A stretch of 64,000 nucleotides of DNA from Favolaschia claudopus (GCA_037176885.1 JAWWNJ010000034.1:744001-808000), one strand, 5' to 3'. Numbered from the stretch's first letter, positions 11,218 to 21,774 are shown. Made by a program: numbers and translations. The notes: a model not told the origin generated them from the sequence alone.

Positions 11218-12944
11218 ATGTCAGACATCCTCCCGCCATACAATCACTTGCAGCACCTCGACCAGTGCGACATATGCTTTGCGGCTCCCGACCGACCCAA
11301 TCAGTACATGAGAACTATGAAAATGAGTACAGGAGCATCAAATGCGAGTAATAAAGGTGCTTGGTACCAGACGGTGATTAGGTCAACTGTTATTTGCGTT
11401 CAATATCTGAGACGTTCACAGTGCCTCAGTAATCCAGGTCCCTGCACCAACTTCAAATGGGTTCAGCGGGAAAGAGGACCTCGAAAGCGCGAAGAAGCTG
11501 CGTTTCGCTGTCCGGGCAGGTTGTGTCGTGATAGACCGCACGCTAGGGCGGGCTCTAACAGCTGCCATATTGGGCTCTGCGCGCAATGCTGTGTTCTGGC
11601 TCATCAAGAAACTGAACGTATTCCTGCCTGCCCTGTCCACTACCAGGCGTTGAGAAAAACAGGGTCAGCGCTGCCAACTCCCTCTGCACCTGTCGTTCCG
11701 AGTGCAACACCTGCTCTCACAGCTCTCCCCATTTCCGCCGTCTCTACTACCTTAGCCCCACTGACACCAACTCCACGACCCAAATCATTTGCGATTGCCA
11801 TTTCGGAGACTTACCAAAATCAAATCCAAGAACTCGATGACCAGCAGATTCAGCAAGTACAAAGTGCGGCGAAGGCGCGTTCATACGCTCGCCAGGCCTC
11901 GGTTTCAGCGACCATCCAATGGTGGCATAAGGTTCGTCCCTTCACGCGGTCATTTGATCCATTTTCTCATTGTTAAATTCGCCCACAGGATGACGAGCAA
12001 CCCGATGTGATAGACGTACCCGCTCCGAATCATTATTTCCATCCACTTCACTCGCAGATGCTGATCGACATGTACAGTCTCTCTAACAACAAGTTGTTCG
12101 AGACATTTGATCGTGTCAGCAATGTGTGGAAAGTCTCTTCAGCCACCACTCCCCCTCAGCATGTAGAGAAGGGTGTTGCTCTGCTTTATCGGAGTCGAGG
12201 TGTCAAAGCCGGGTTGGGAATGCCTCAAGGCATGGTTTTTGGCGCACCCATGGTCGCACCAGGGAGAAGAGAGACCGAGGGCGATTACAATGCAGATGCA
12301 GACAGCGGATTGTGCGTTCAATTCTCTTATATGTCTACTGATTTGAACACAAGCCCAGGACCGCATCTTTTTATGGTCCACCGCAAACTCCGTCTCGCTC
12401 AACTCCGTTGTCTGCGCCATCGAGACTCAATAGTCCCTCACCTCCATGCTCTGCCACACCGTCCTTGACCTCATCACCCGCCACTTCAATTTCACTTTTC
12501 ACATTGTCTCCGTCTCTCTCTTTTCCTTCATCTTCCGGCACCCGACCGTCACTGTCTATCTCGGACAACACTTTGGACGTCTTTGACTCAACCCCCATTG
12601 TCCCCGCTACTATCACCACGAACACAACCCAGATCACAAACGAGGCATTGCGTGCTGTCGTAGAGTCTGCGGTACAGGGGCCCGCGGGCTGGCCTTTCCG
12701 CTTCACACGCGATATGGCCGCTGGTTGGATATTGTTCGACCGTATCAAAGGTTCTGTGAAATCCCGTGCCAATGATTTTCGCGCAGCATTTGGCCATGAA
12801 TACAAGAATGCGACCTTCAATGACAATCGTAGGATATGGGACCGAGCTTGCAAGGAGGGAAATATAGATCCCCTGGCAATTGTTTTGAAGGATGATAGGG
12901 CGGACACCTGGAAGAAATTCCGAGCGCGTTGGCCTGCTAAATAG
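11218..12944 (+). CDS. Transposon-borne GRF-like zinc-finger protein
   Basis: Four exons (11218-11373, 11422-11931, 11989-12311, 12359-12944) joined by introns of 47-57 nt in correct phase give 524 codons. N-terminal residues 15-70 form a cysteine cluster: CDICFAAP, then after splicing WYQTCLSNPGPCTNFKW, matching the C-x2-C ... C-x5-C-x2-F-x-W layout of GRF-type zinc fingers that bind single-stranded nucleic acid. A second Cys/His-rich cluster (CPGRLCRD, CHIGLCAQCC, CPVHY) follows at about 90-145. A long Ser/Thr/Pro-rich low-complexity stretch leads to a compact C-terminal domain (WPFRFTRDMAAGW, DRIKGS, FRAAFGHEY). It lies just inside the left subterminal array and is a plausible DNA-binding partner of the transposase; this is inference. 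Confidence 0.7.
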
Positions 12945-13693
12945 ATCACACCGCAAATCTATCCACTTAATATTCCAAATTGTCCAAATCTTTATGCACG
13001 TCTATTCAAGCTATTTGTATGGCTCACTCAATAATTGACACTCTTTAATATGATATTGTTTCAAGCATTTTTGCTGGGAGTCTGAGCAGTATCAGGTACT
13101 TCAGGGGCAAGAGAACTGCGAGTCATAAATTCAGCAAAAAGGAAAGGACATGGTCAAAGCCAGAATACAACACACTTCTCTTGCACCTCGATGAGCAAAG
13201 GCAGGTCAAGCCCGGGCCCAGCCTCAGAATCGCATGCAGGTTCCACTGAATATTTCCGATTTTGAGTTACGGTAGAATTCGCCGAAAGAAAAAGGAGCAG
13301 CGCACCAGCGTGGTCGACACAGATACCATCTGTGATGACTGCTGACAAGATGGGACCACCGAGTTCGTGGTTCTCCATTCCAGGGTTTTTCAATGTAAAA
13401 TAGTTTTGTGTATCTTGAGCGCGTCAGAAACTGTCCGTCGTGGACAATTCTTGACGCGACTCACGTGCCAATTGCGTGACATGGGACCTGCTTCCCTTTT
13501 TGGATCTCGGAGTCTCCGCGTCACGGCAGCATCAAAACCTCGAGATTTGAAGGGAATATTTGATTCAACTCTGCCGATACTAATGATAGGCTGAAGTTTA
13601 TGAGCACATGAACAGTAACCTCTGGTATCTCGGCACTAAAATCTCAAACTCCCCCCCACCCAGTTTGCGCATTAGGAGAGTGACGACTTTGTG
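12945..13693. other. Intra-transposon spacer
   Basis: Separates the zinc-finger gene from the transposase gene. A minus-strand frame at 13154-13393 (HELGGPILSAVITDGICVDH) has a protein-like look but no start context, partner exon or known domain, so it is not called. A C-rich homopolymer tract sits near 13650. Confidence 0.35.
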
Positions 13694-13766
13694 ACTGTGG
13701 CTGTCCCGCTGAGCACCTTTACCATCATTTGCTGATGGTAAAGGTGCTCAGCGGTACAGCCACAGT
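13694..13766. repeat. Near-perfect hairpin over transposase start
   Basis: Arms 13694-13727 and 13733-13766 (34 nt each, 33 paired) are separated by a 5-nt TTTGC loop. The core GCTGAGCACCTTTACCATCA pairs with TGATGGTAAAGGTGCTCAGC. The ATG of the transposase (13735) lies inside the right arm. Confidence 0.85.
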
Positions 13767-15973
13767 GCGCTCATTTGCGCTTGTCCTCATGCCTGCCCTC
13801 GATGTTGTAGTTTCACGACTCTCCAAGTTTCCTCAGCTGTCAAACTCCGTCACTGTGTCCCAGCTTGAATCTTTTATACGACTTGCCTCCCGCCTCCAGC
13901 ATATCATTGTTCCAAGCAACAACAATGAACAGTACAATCTTCGTGATCTCAGCTTGCCCGATCCGGTGGTTGGTTTTCTTGCGGCGGTTTTGAATCTCGC
14001 AGAACCAACTATTCTTCTCTGTTGGGCAGCATTTGCTGACTGCATTGCTGAAAGGGTACATCTACCATCGGAAAATGAGGCTCTTGCTTTATTCGGCTCT
14101 GCTTTTGGAATCGGTACGGAGAATCTTACTCAGATTTGTGATGTCCTCTCTTACTTCTGTATAGTTGCTGATTGCCTCAATCCACCTGCAACCTGTAGCA
14201 CGGACACCTGCAACGACGCGCGCTTGACAAAACGTCAAGAATTCACGGGAACTTTATTCACCTTGCATCGAGGTGTTGTGCCCATTACAATTGCTTCCTT
14301 GTACTGTCATCGTACGTATGTGTAATTCCCTCCATCCCCGCAGTCCTGACTCGTGTCCACCGTTGCGCCTACAGACTGCCATACGACGTATCATCACAAT
14401 TACAAAATTCATCGCGCATCCCAGCCCTCAGCTCAACGTGAATACTATGGCGGCGTACCTGAACACATTCAAGTTTCAATGCATTTTGTTGTTGAGAGAG
14501 AGCTTGTGGTATTCTGGGAGACGCAGATGGTGTTTTCACAGTGAGCTCTCCGTGATCCGCATTTGAGCTCTTCCCTGTTTGTTCTTACATTTCGTTTCAG
14601 TACATCGGCTGAAAGTGCATCTCGAATATATAATCTAGCCCTTCGCGGCTCACAAGTTGAGTCCTCTGACAGATCGTTAAGTCCAGACACAATCTGGGAC
14701 GCATTTTTTCTCCATGCACTGCTTCGGGATGCAGCTAAGCGTCAAACTCCGCTGTCTGTCGATCATAATGGGCTGCAAATGGATCGCTTGAACGACGCTC
14801 TTCGGGCCAGGAATGCTCGCATGGTCGGAACTGGCCAGGATCAGTGGGCACATGCATGTAATAATTGTCAGAAGATACTGGGTCACGGTGCGCATTCATA
14901 ATCATTGATTCATCATTAGCTTAGAGCCCTGAGTAATTTCATGCTTCCTTCTCTAGCTCGTCTTTCGGCGTGTGTTACTGATGGTGTGACACTGGGCCAT
15001 CCGTGTTGTGGAGTGCACAACTGCCAGGTTGCTCTTGCAAATCAAAAGGCATGGTATTGTCCCACACATTCTAAGTTTCGTTTTGTATGTGCTATACAGG
15101 GGTGTAATGCAAAGTCAGAAGCGGGATGGCGCACCTGCTCTGCCTCTTCTCATCGAAAGTATGAAGCTGAAAAGCGAGCGGAAGGCAAAGCAATGTTTGC
15201 TCTGCGAGCCAGACAGGCTCGACACCTGGGGCAGGCAACGCTTCGAGCCCCGGCTAGCGATATTGATTATCTTGATGAAGTTCTCGAAGACGACACCTGC
15301 GACCTCCAACCCATTTCCTCTCAATCGTCCACGAAAATCAGGGGACGTTTAGGTAGACGCTGGACACACAATGAGCAGTTGATGGTTCGCTGTTGTGGTA
15401 TTATCATTTCGCGAGCTACATTCTTTGGTTCGGAAGCGATTACATCTGTGAAGGTCAGTTCGACACTATTCAATGTGTAACCAATTATTGAGCCACACTC
15501 AGCAATTCATACACGTCACCTTTCCTGACAATTTCCCCGGCTCTCTACCTTCTTTCATCTGGTATGACAACAATTGTCAGCTGCTTCGGCATCTCTTTGC
15601 CTCCACAGATCCTAGAGATGCTCGACTAGCTGATGTCGGGTTTCCTGTCGATGTCTTCCACGCATCACGGAAGCACAAGGACTCTGACGAGTTTTGTGTC
15701 TTCAATTGCTCTCCCGTAACATTTCCGGAGCTTATGGATGGGAAGAATTGGGTGTTTAACTCGTCTGCTGCTGAACAAACCAACAAATGGTTCGGACAAT
15801 TCCAGCCAATTGTCAAGGAGATGGCTGTCTTACGCTACAATTTCTTTCTCGATGAGATGATCAGTTTGCGAAACGAGTGGATGGTTGAGCGTTTGCGCCT
15901 TGAAGGGCATCGGCCGCACTTCATACCATTGGAAGATTTGGAAGTACGATTACCATTGTCATCATCGGTATAA
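13735..15973 (+). CDS. CxC5-CxC6-KDZ transposase
   Basis: Five exons (13735-14311, 14375-14540, 14601-14887, 14957-15453, 15503-15973) are phase-consistent and encode 665 aa. After splicing, residues about 190-260 hold a CxC5-type cluster (LYCHHCHTTYHHNYKI, then EYYGGVPEHIQVS). This is followed by the helical block with WDAFFLHALLRDAA and GQDQWAHACNNC. The CxC6 cluster is next (VTDGVTLGHPCCGVHNC, WYCPTHSKF, CAIQGCNAKSEAGWRTC). The C-terminal KDZ part reads FIWYDNNCQLLRHLF, VDVFHASRKHKDSDEFC, WVFNSSAAEQTNKWFGQFQ and RYNFFLDEMISLRNEW. This is the domain order known for Kyakuja-Dileera-Zisupton proteins of basidiomycetes. The invariant-looking Asp and Asp-Glu residues are present, so it may be active. 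A long hairpin overlaps the start codon. Confidence 0.85.
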
Positions 15974-15981
15974 TTGTAAAA

Positions 15982-17598
15982 CTACTCAGAAACTGTTTGC
16001 CCTTTAAGTTCAGCTTCTACTCGAGCTTTCCGCTCTTTTGCCACTACCGCCTCAAGAAACTCGGTCCATGTTTTGATGCCCCAATACGCATCTTCCATAT
16101 CTCCGTCAAGATGTGCCTTCACCGATGGAATGTGGCTTGCAACAACCTGCAACGCTCCTGCCGTCTTGGCTTTTCCAACCCAGTCGGCCGTGCGAGAGAG
16201 AAAGTTGGCCAAACAGGCGTTTGTAATCTGCGTGCGACCAACCTCATCGCAGTCTTCACCCGGTGTAATGCTTCCGAGGATATAGACATACGAACAAAAT
16301 ATCGCCAACGCACAAGTGGGTCTGGGCTGTGTTAATCTTTCCTTGGAACGAATGGCAGCTGAGATAGCATTGTCATAGTCCGAAGGCCCTCGCAGCCATT
16401 CAAGTTGGGCACTGTCCCTTTCGGCGACTGTCCCACTACGCGCTACAGATCCTGCTCGAAAAGACGGAGTAGAACGGTTGGATTTGACGGTAACCTGCCT
16501 GTACTCTTCGTCATCCTCGCTGGCGAGTACAGAGGCCGAACGCTTTGTATCCAGTTTTTTCTGCTTCGGGTCTGGTCAAAGAGGGAGGACGTAGTGGAAA
16601 CAGAACGCACATTGTTTCCCTTTGACCCACGAGGCTCAAGGGAGTCGAGATAGACTGTCAGTGTATGTTTGCATCCAGTGGAAGCTTCGGCAGCTCCAAG
16701 ATGAAGTTCAGGGAAATCGGGGATCCCTACGCAGTCTGCCCCTTCCCTAATTACATAGAACGCAGACCGAAGTGGGATGCCGCCAACTGTTAGACCAATA
16801 GACAGCCGAGCAGCACCAGTAACTCGCTCCGAAGAGGACTGCAGCTGTTCGATGAGCTCTTTGGTGTTGACAAGATATTTTCCATCGTCTTCACGAACAC
16901 CATATATATAGAGAGTAGCAGCACGAGGCATCACAGTGGTGCTTCTTTCATCCACCAAGATAAGGAAAACCTTGAACATTTGACGATCCTGCGGCTCGGG
17001 TGAGGGCGCAGAAACTTCCGTCTCGGGTCGCAGCGAGTCCGGTGGTATGTTTGCAGGAGGGGATTGCTACCAAAAATACAATTAGTGGGTACGACGACAG
17101 AAAGAAATGAAGAAACATGAGGTAGTGAGAAACCTACGCACAGAAAATCTGGCTGGAAGACTGAGTTTACCATTGACAATCTCGACCATCAAGAAGTGGT
17201 CAATATTGCGGTTCTCGAAACTGGTGTGTTGTTCGTATGCCTCGAGGTCCAAAATAATTGCTGCCTTTGCTGCCTGCGAGATGTAAGACCAGTTGGCCGA
17301 AATTTTCAGCACGACAGCGTGATTGCAGGCTGCTGCATGGTCGGTGATCTTCCAAGAACCCCTCAGTTGGTTGACGTTGCGATGGAGCTTAATGAGATTC
17401 TCAAGGTGCTCCTTAGTCAGAGGAAGAGGGATAAATTGAGTGAGACGCACCTTGAGCATATTAATATCCAATGATGCACTGGTCGAGACGGGCTAAGTGA
17501 AAAAGAAGTCCAGAGGGTGCAGGACGAGCAACATACAGATATTCTGCATTCAAGATCTCACGTTGCACTGTTTCAGAGCTGTCAATGCTGGAAGACAT
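15982..17598 (-). CDS. Transposon-borne protein of unknown function
   Basis: Exons (reading order) 17598-17537, 17478-17142, 17066-16611, 16560-15982; introns of 58, 75 and 50 nt; 477 aa. The stop lies only 8 nt from the stop of the convergent transposase gene. No known domain is recognised. N-terminal half: a compact alpha/beta-like region (HLENLIKLHRNVNQLRGSWK, AAKAAIILDLEAYEQHT). Middle: a beta-rich region (MPRAATLYIYGVREDDGKYL, GLTVGGIPLRSAFYVI). Then a basic and acidic low-complexity linker (ASEDDEEYRQVTVK). C-terminal: a helical segment rich in Trp (MEDAYWGIKTWTEFLEAVV). Conserved position within the element suggests it is part of the transposon's own gene set. The model is good; the function is open. 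Confidence 0.65.
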
Positions 17599-17903
17599 AG
17601 TTGCTGAGATAGGTTGCAGATGGTAAGGCAAGAAGGAGAAAATTGAGCAGTGCGGCGGCTACGCTAGTACAAATGTCAAAGACGAAGCCGGATCACTTCA
17701 TCGTGCGCAAACTAATTGGCGGCACAATTCAGACTTTGAGTATTGGAAAGTTGTTCGTGCTTGTCTTACGATTTGAACAATTGCAGGAGCCCGTAGTAAA
17801 CAAGACTTTCAGGACCATGAGAAGAAACCCGCTCGCCAAATTTATTGTAAACGCCGACACGAGCAATTTGTGGATCTACTGTACTGGCCCCTCCCCTACT
17901 GTA
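17599..17903. other. Spacer between two minus-strand transposon genes
   Basis: Contains the 3' flank of the RTC4-domain gene and the promoter of the unknown gene. No supported coding sequence. Confidence 0.4.
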
Positions 17904-19038
17904 TTACGAGTCCTCAGCGGAGTCCTCAGCGGGAAACATCAAAGCTCCGTACGTCGAACTGGCTAGAAGGTTTTCAATTGCTTTGGCGTAATCTATGCGC
18001 ATGTCGTCCATGATGAGTCGAGTCGCCACCTCCGGCATTAGAACGAAAGAGATCAACTGTAAAACTGTGAGAGGTAGAGCAGTTTCATTGCTCATCTTGA
18101 GGACACGTAGCAATGTGTGGTGGATGATTTGTTGGCCTTGCTCCCCGTAGCTAGATCAGCGAGTTAGTTCACTATCATAGCCTGGTGGGAACATGAGGCT
18201 CACTATCCAGGTTGCGTGAAATGAGAATTCGAAAAATTGCCTGCAAGGCCAACGTTGGCCTTGTTCGTCACCTTGACCGCATTTGTCCAAAAGAAATTGG
18301 TCCCGCGAGGGCCGTTTGCGTCCCCGCTAGTGTCGTCAACCAGTGTTTGTAGGAAGCTGGCCATAGATTCAACCCGTCGCTCTACATCCTGAAAATCTAT
18401 AACTTCCTTCCACCCAAAATACTGGGCTTTGGGGATGAGATCGCGCTCCAGTCGATGCTGAGCACAAATTGGTGCTTTCACGACTGTCAGTGCCATTCGG
18501 CCGAGAGAGTTGTCTGGTCGAGGGTCGGCAGTAGAGTTGTGAAGTGCGGCGTTCAGCAAAAGCTGCAACTTAGCGGATGGAGACTGCGGAAGGGGGAGGT
18601 CGCAATAAGGACAGAGAGTTTCCGGGTTGAGGAGGGCTACATGTACATGGTGTCAGCTATCAAATAAATAGTAGAAGCGAAGCGGGAAACACGTACGGGG
18701 CTCAGCCTCAGCAATCTCCTCGTATTTGCGCTGCACAAGAGGCGCTAAAACTCTCCTGTGCGATTATTACAGCAAACGCGAGCAGACAGACAGATAGAAA
18801 CTTACAGGTCATCTTCATTTTTTATCTTGACCTGGATGTTGCGCTCCGTCTCGCGCACCCTTTCTTCCGCCGACAACCCCTTTTTTTTCGACGGCTTGAG
18901 CCTATGACCACGTCCGGAGGGGGCAGAATTTTTGCTAGGGATAGCTTTCGACGCATCTTTAGGTAGGGTTTTATCCCCGAGCGCTACCCAACGTTGCACT
19001 AATTCGTCCATGTCAGGGACTGTTCGCGCGGCCGACAT
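17904..19038 (-). CDS. RTC4-domain protein carried by the transposon
   Basis: Exons 19038-18806, 18755-18697, 18636-18204 and 18150-17904 splice cleanly into 323 aa; the first ATG is at 19038. Residues 1-80 are basic and charged (GRGHRLKPSKKKGLSAEERV), possibly nuclear targeting. From about 97 on it follows the RTC4 domain pattern: LLNPETLCPYCDLPLP with a Cys-x2-Cys pair, APICAQHRLERDLIPKAQ, FGWKEVIDFQDVERRV, then after the last intron GYYGEQGQQIIHHTLL, VLMPEVATRLIMDDM and ENLLASSTYGALMFP. RTC4 is named after the yeast Restriction of Telomere Capping 4 protein, whose mechanism is little known. Here it sits inside a KDZ element, so it likely serves the element, perhaps in chromatin or DNA-end handling (inference). 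Confidence 0.75.
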
Positions 19039-19374
19039 AGTGGACAAAGAAAAAGAGTGGCGCCACCTCGGAATGACGCGTACATTATTTAGTCAATGTT
19101 TGCCGAACACTCTTGAGGTTGTTGAAGACGTCGTAGCATCCGTGATCGGTCCTGACGAACTCGTTCAAGAGAATTGGCGGATCTTATATGGAGTGATCTG
19201 AACGATTATCTTTAGATTTCACGCCCCGTACAAAAGAGGCTGAAACGAGCCTAATCTAGCACAAGACGATGAGCACGGTCGAAATCGCTGGCCGCTTGCA
19301 TAATCCAAGCAGAAGTCACCGTGAATGTGCCCGAGAGTTTATAATAGTCAAAGTTCCCGTATGAGAGGAGTGTG

Positions 19375-19800
19375 TCGTGGTTGAGCCAAGACATTCTTGA
19401 ACGAGTGGAGTTCTCGTGCTCGAGATCATCAGCATCGTGAAAGGGTTAGTTGATCGTTTTCGAACAGTATCCGTGATGCTGAACGAGTGTCATGGGTGTG
19501 CACGAGCCGAGAGTCCTTGAACGAGCCCGAGACTCGTGTTCGAGGTGGTCAATCTTGAACGAGTCTGAGACTCGTGCTCGGAGTGGTTAAGGTCTTGAAC
19601 GAGAAGACGTATTCGTGTTCCGAGGTATGCATTCGTGAAGGAGCGCAACATTCGTGCACGGATTGGACAATCCTGAACGAGACGGGTGGCCTTGAACGAT
19701 TATGCCGAAGCTGAACGAGGTGGAATGTCGTTTTCGATGTGAATGGAATCGTGCAAGAGCTGTATTTACTCGTGAACGTCGGCTATTCTCGTTCACGATG
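19375..19800 (-). repeat. Right subterminal array of TTGAACGAG/TCGTGCTCG motifs
   Basis: Many copies of (C/T)TTGAACGAG and of ACTCGTG(T/C)TCG, with one GTTCACGA next to the end. The dominant TGAACGAG orientation is the reverse complement of the CTCGTTCA-type motif of the left array, so the two arrays form inverted subterminal repeats. Confidence 0.65.
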
Positions 19801-19852
19801 CCGTCCGCCGGATCCGCCGTATCCGGCGGATACGGCAGTTCAATTCTCTACA
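19801..19852 (-). repeat. Right terminal inverted repeat of KDZ element
   Basis: CCGTCCGCCGGATCCGCCG, then a short perfect hairpin GCCGTATCC-GGC-GGATACGGC, then TTCTCTACA, the inverted copy of the left TGTAGAGAA. The 16-mer CCGTCCGCCGGATCCG also occurs in direct orientation at the left end (10546). Confidence 0.6.
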
Positions 19853-19866
19853 CATTACTTGTTCTC

Positions 19867-20795
19867 AACTCTTCACCATCACCATTCGGAAGTTATTCCC
19901 TCTGGACCATTCAGCAGGACGCAGACACGTACCATCGAGAGTTGGAGAGTAGTCCGATTATCAAGGTTAACATGGCAGTCTCTCACCAGCCAATGCTATC
20001 TTTTCTTGGGATCCAATTTGTATGTGCCACCACTCCCGAAGTTTGAAGACTTTCTTGAGCCCGTCTGCCGTCTGTCAGTGACAGTTCATCGAATCTGGGT
20101 TCGTGGAACCCGTAAATATAGCTTCCAGCCAAACTCCCGCACATCCCTCCTCGCCATCTTTGATAGATCATGGCTGTCCTTACATCTGGTGACTAGTAAG
20201 TACCGGGATGCGATTGATTCGCACAACTTGTTGAAGACACGCACTAGACTAGTAACTGCGCTCACTGGTCGATTCGAATGTCAGCAGTCATCCTTGTGCA
20301 CCTCTGTTTGATATCTTGAAGCAAGCACTACCTGTGTGAACAGGATCCCACTGGCAGCCTCAGCCTCTCTCTATCAAAGAGCATCCGTGACGACCGGAAA
20401 CGATGGCATCGCCCCGAATACAAGAACGTTCGCTGGCAACCTGGGATAGTTCTAGCTAGCTATAGCCTTCCTTGCTCCCAGCGTACGGGCGCAATGTACT
20501 CCACGGACTCAAATTTAGGCTGTTTCATCATATCATCTGCGTTGTCCGTAAGATGCAGTGATGAAAATCGACTTCATTGATAACATCCCGACAGATTGAG
20601 GCGGCGGCTTCCCATCGGTTGAACGGCAGATGAGCAGAGAACTTGAATGAAAACTGATCATCGAGAGCCACGTCTTTCTTGCCTTTCACTTCCACCACCC
20701 TCCTTCCTCTCGCTGCGGCGTTTCTCTGCCGTGTTGCATATGTTTAGGGTTAGGAACTGACATCTCGACCTCGCCGGCACTCGTCGCTCGCCACT
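19867..20795. other. intergenic right of the transposon
   Basis: Starts with the candidate target-site duplication. Only unsupported open frames. Bases around 20.65-20.72 kb resemble the flank upstream of family member 3. Confidence 0.4.
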
Positions 20796-21774
20796 ATGCG
20801 CGACCCCCAACATGCTCCAGCTGATAATTGCCATACTTTTCCTCCTCCCGGACCATACCCTCCCGCTGTCTCGAGTTGGGTGCAGACCGCTGGCTGGGAA
20901 CTCCTGAAGTGAATGGAATCTAATTTTTATTGTGGCTTTTCATGCTAATATATGACTACCAGCCCGAAAACCATTGAGTTACCCCCACCGGTTTTCTCGT
21001 GGTACACGGCCTCTGCCAGTACCTTTTACGCGTATGTTCCGTTCACTCGTCTTCGAGTTTGATCTCTTACCATGAACAGCGGGTGTACTAATATACCAGC
21101 AGTGGTGGAGACTCCTACTGTGACTCCAAGCGCTCCTGTTCCCCCAATCACCGCCGCCGCCGCCAGCACTCCCAACTTGACGTCGACTGACTCGACCCCC
21201 AACGGACACTCCAGTCTCCCCTCCCTCTCACGACGCTTCGGCACCAACTTCCACATCCGAGAATGGAACACCGACCGCGCTCGATGGTACAATCAGCCCA
21301 CCTACAACGTCCTCTTCCCGTTCCTCCCGGTCCATGAGTCCTGATCGCCTACTGCCAACCTCTCCTACTCCAGATCCCAATAATACGCCAGCTGCACCTT
21401 CACCTTCAGCCTCGTTGAACGTACCCAACGCCCCCATTACCGCCACCTCCACTCATCATCGAAGCAATAAAACCGCCGGCATCGTCGCAGGCGTCCTCGT
21501 CCCCCTCCTCCTTCTCGCCCTCTGCGCCACCGCCTTCATCATCCACAAACGCCGCCGCCGCGCACGAGACAGGCGCGAATGGGAGCGGACCCATGCAGAA
21601 ATTGCGGACGCCGTCCGTGAGATGCACGGCGAGGTCCCTTCGGCGGTGGCTCCGTGGAGCATGGCGCGCGTGGACGTGAAGGCGCCGCCAGACTATGGCG
21701 GTGGTGAGAAGGCTGCACTGTTCGATAAACACGGCGGGGAGGTGCTCTCGGCGCGCTCGAGCACGAGTATCTAA
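20796..21774 (+). pseudogene. Single-pass membrane protein, family member 4, apparent frameshift
   Basis: Exon 20796-20908 (PPAVSSWVQTAGWELL), a 54-nt intron, then an exon from 20963 (PKTIELPPPVFSWYTAS) mirror the exon pair of member 3 (VLSWYYATG / HPKTVEVPPDVFAWYKA). A further intron leads to VVETPTVTPSAPVPP and LTSTDSTP. Near 21196-21200 (a run of five C) the Ser/Thr-rich reading moves to another frame (TDTPVSPPSHDASAPTS). That frame continues to TM GIVAGVLVPLLLLALCATAF, HKRRRRARDRREWERTHAEI and the stop at 21774. No intron with usual signals explains the shift. It is either a pseudogene or an error of one base. No signal peptide exon was identified. Confidence 0.55.

Larger units (their letters stand above)
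10523..19866. mobile_element. KDZ-superfamily DNA transposon carrying four genes
   Basis: About 9.3 kb interrupting the tandem membrane-protein family between members 3 and 4. Ends: TGTAGAGAA at 10536 and its inverted copy ending at 19852, each followed inward by GC-rich CCGCCGGATCCGG-type palindromic sequence, then subterminal repeat arrays. A 9-bp direct repeat AACTCTTCA lies just outside (10514-10522 and 19867-19875) and is a candidate target-site duplication. Inside are two plus-strand genes (GRF-like zinc-finger protein; CxC5-CxC6-KDZ transposase) and two minus-strand genes (unknown; RTC4 domain). All four splice without stops, so the copy looks intact and possibly autonomous. KDZ elements are known from basidiomycetes; the exact borders are inferred. 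Confidence 0.75.

Noticed and set aside
13154..13393. Minus-strand frame inside the transposon
   Set aside because: Some protein-like character, but no start, partner exons or family; left as part of the spacer.
19739..20311. Plus-strand 190-codon frame crossing the right transposon border
   Set aside because: Begins in the subterminal array and shows no domain; a chance frame.
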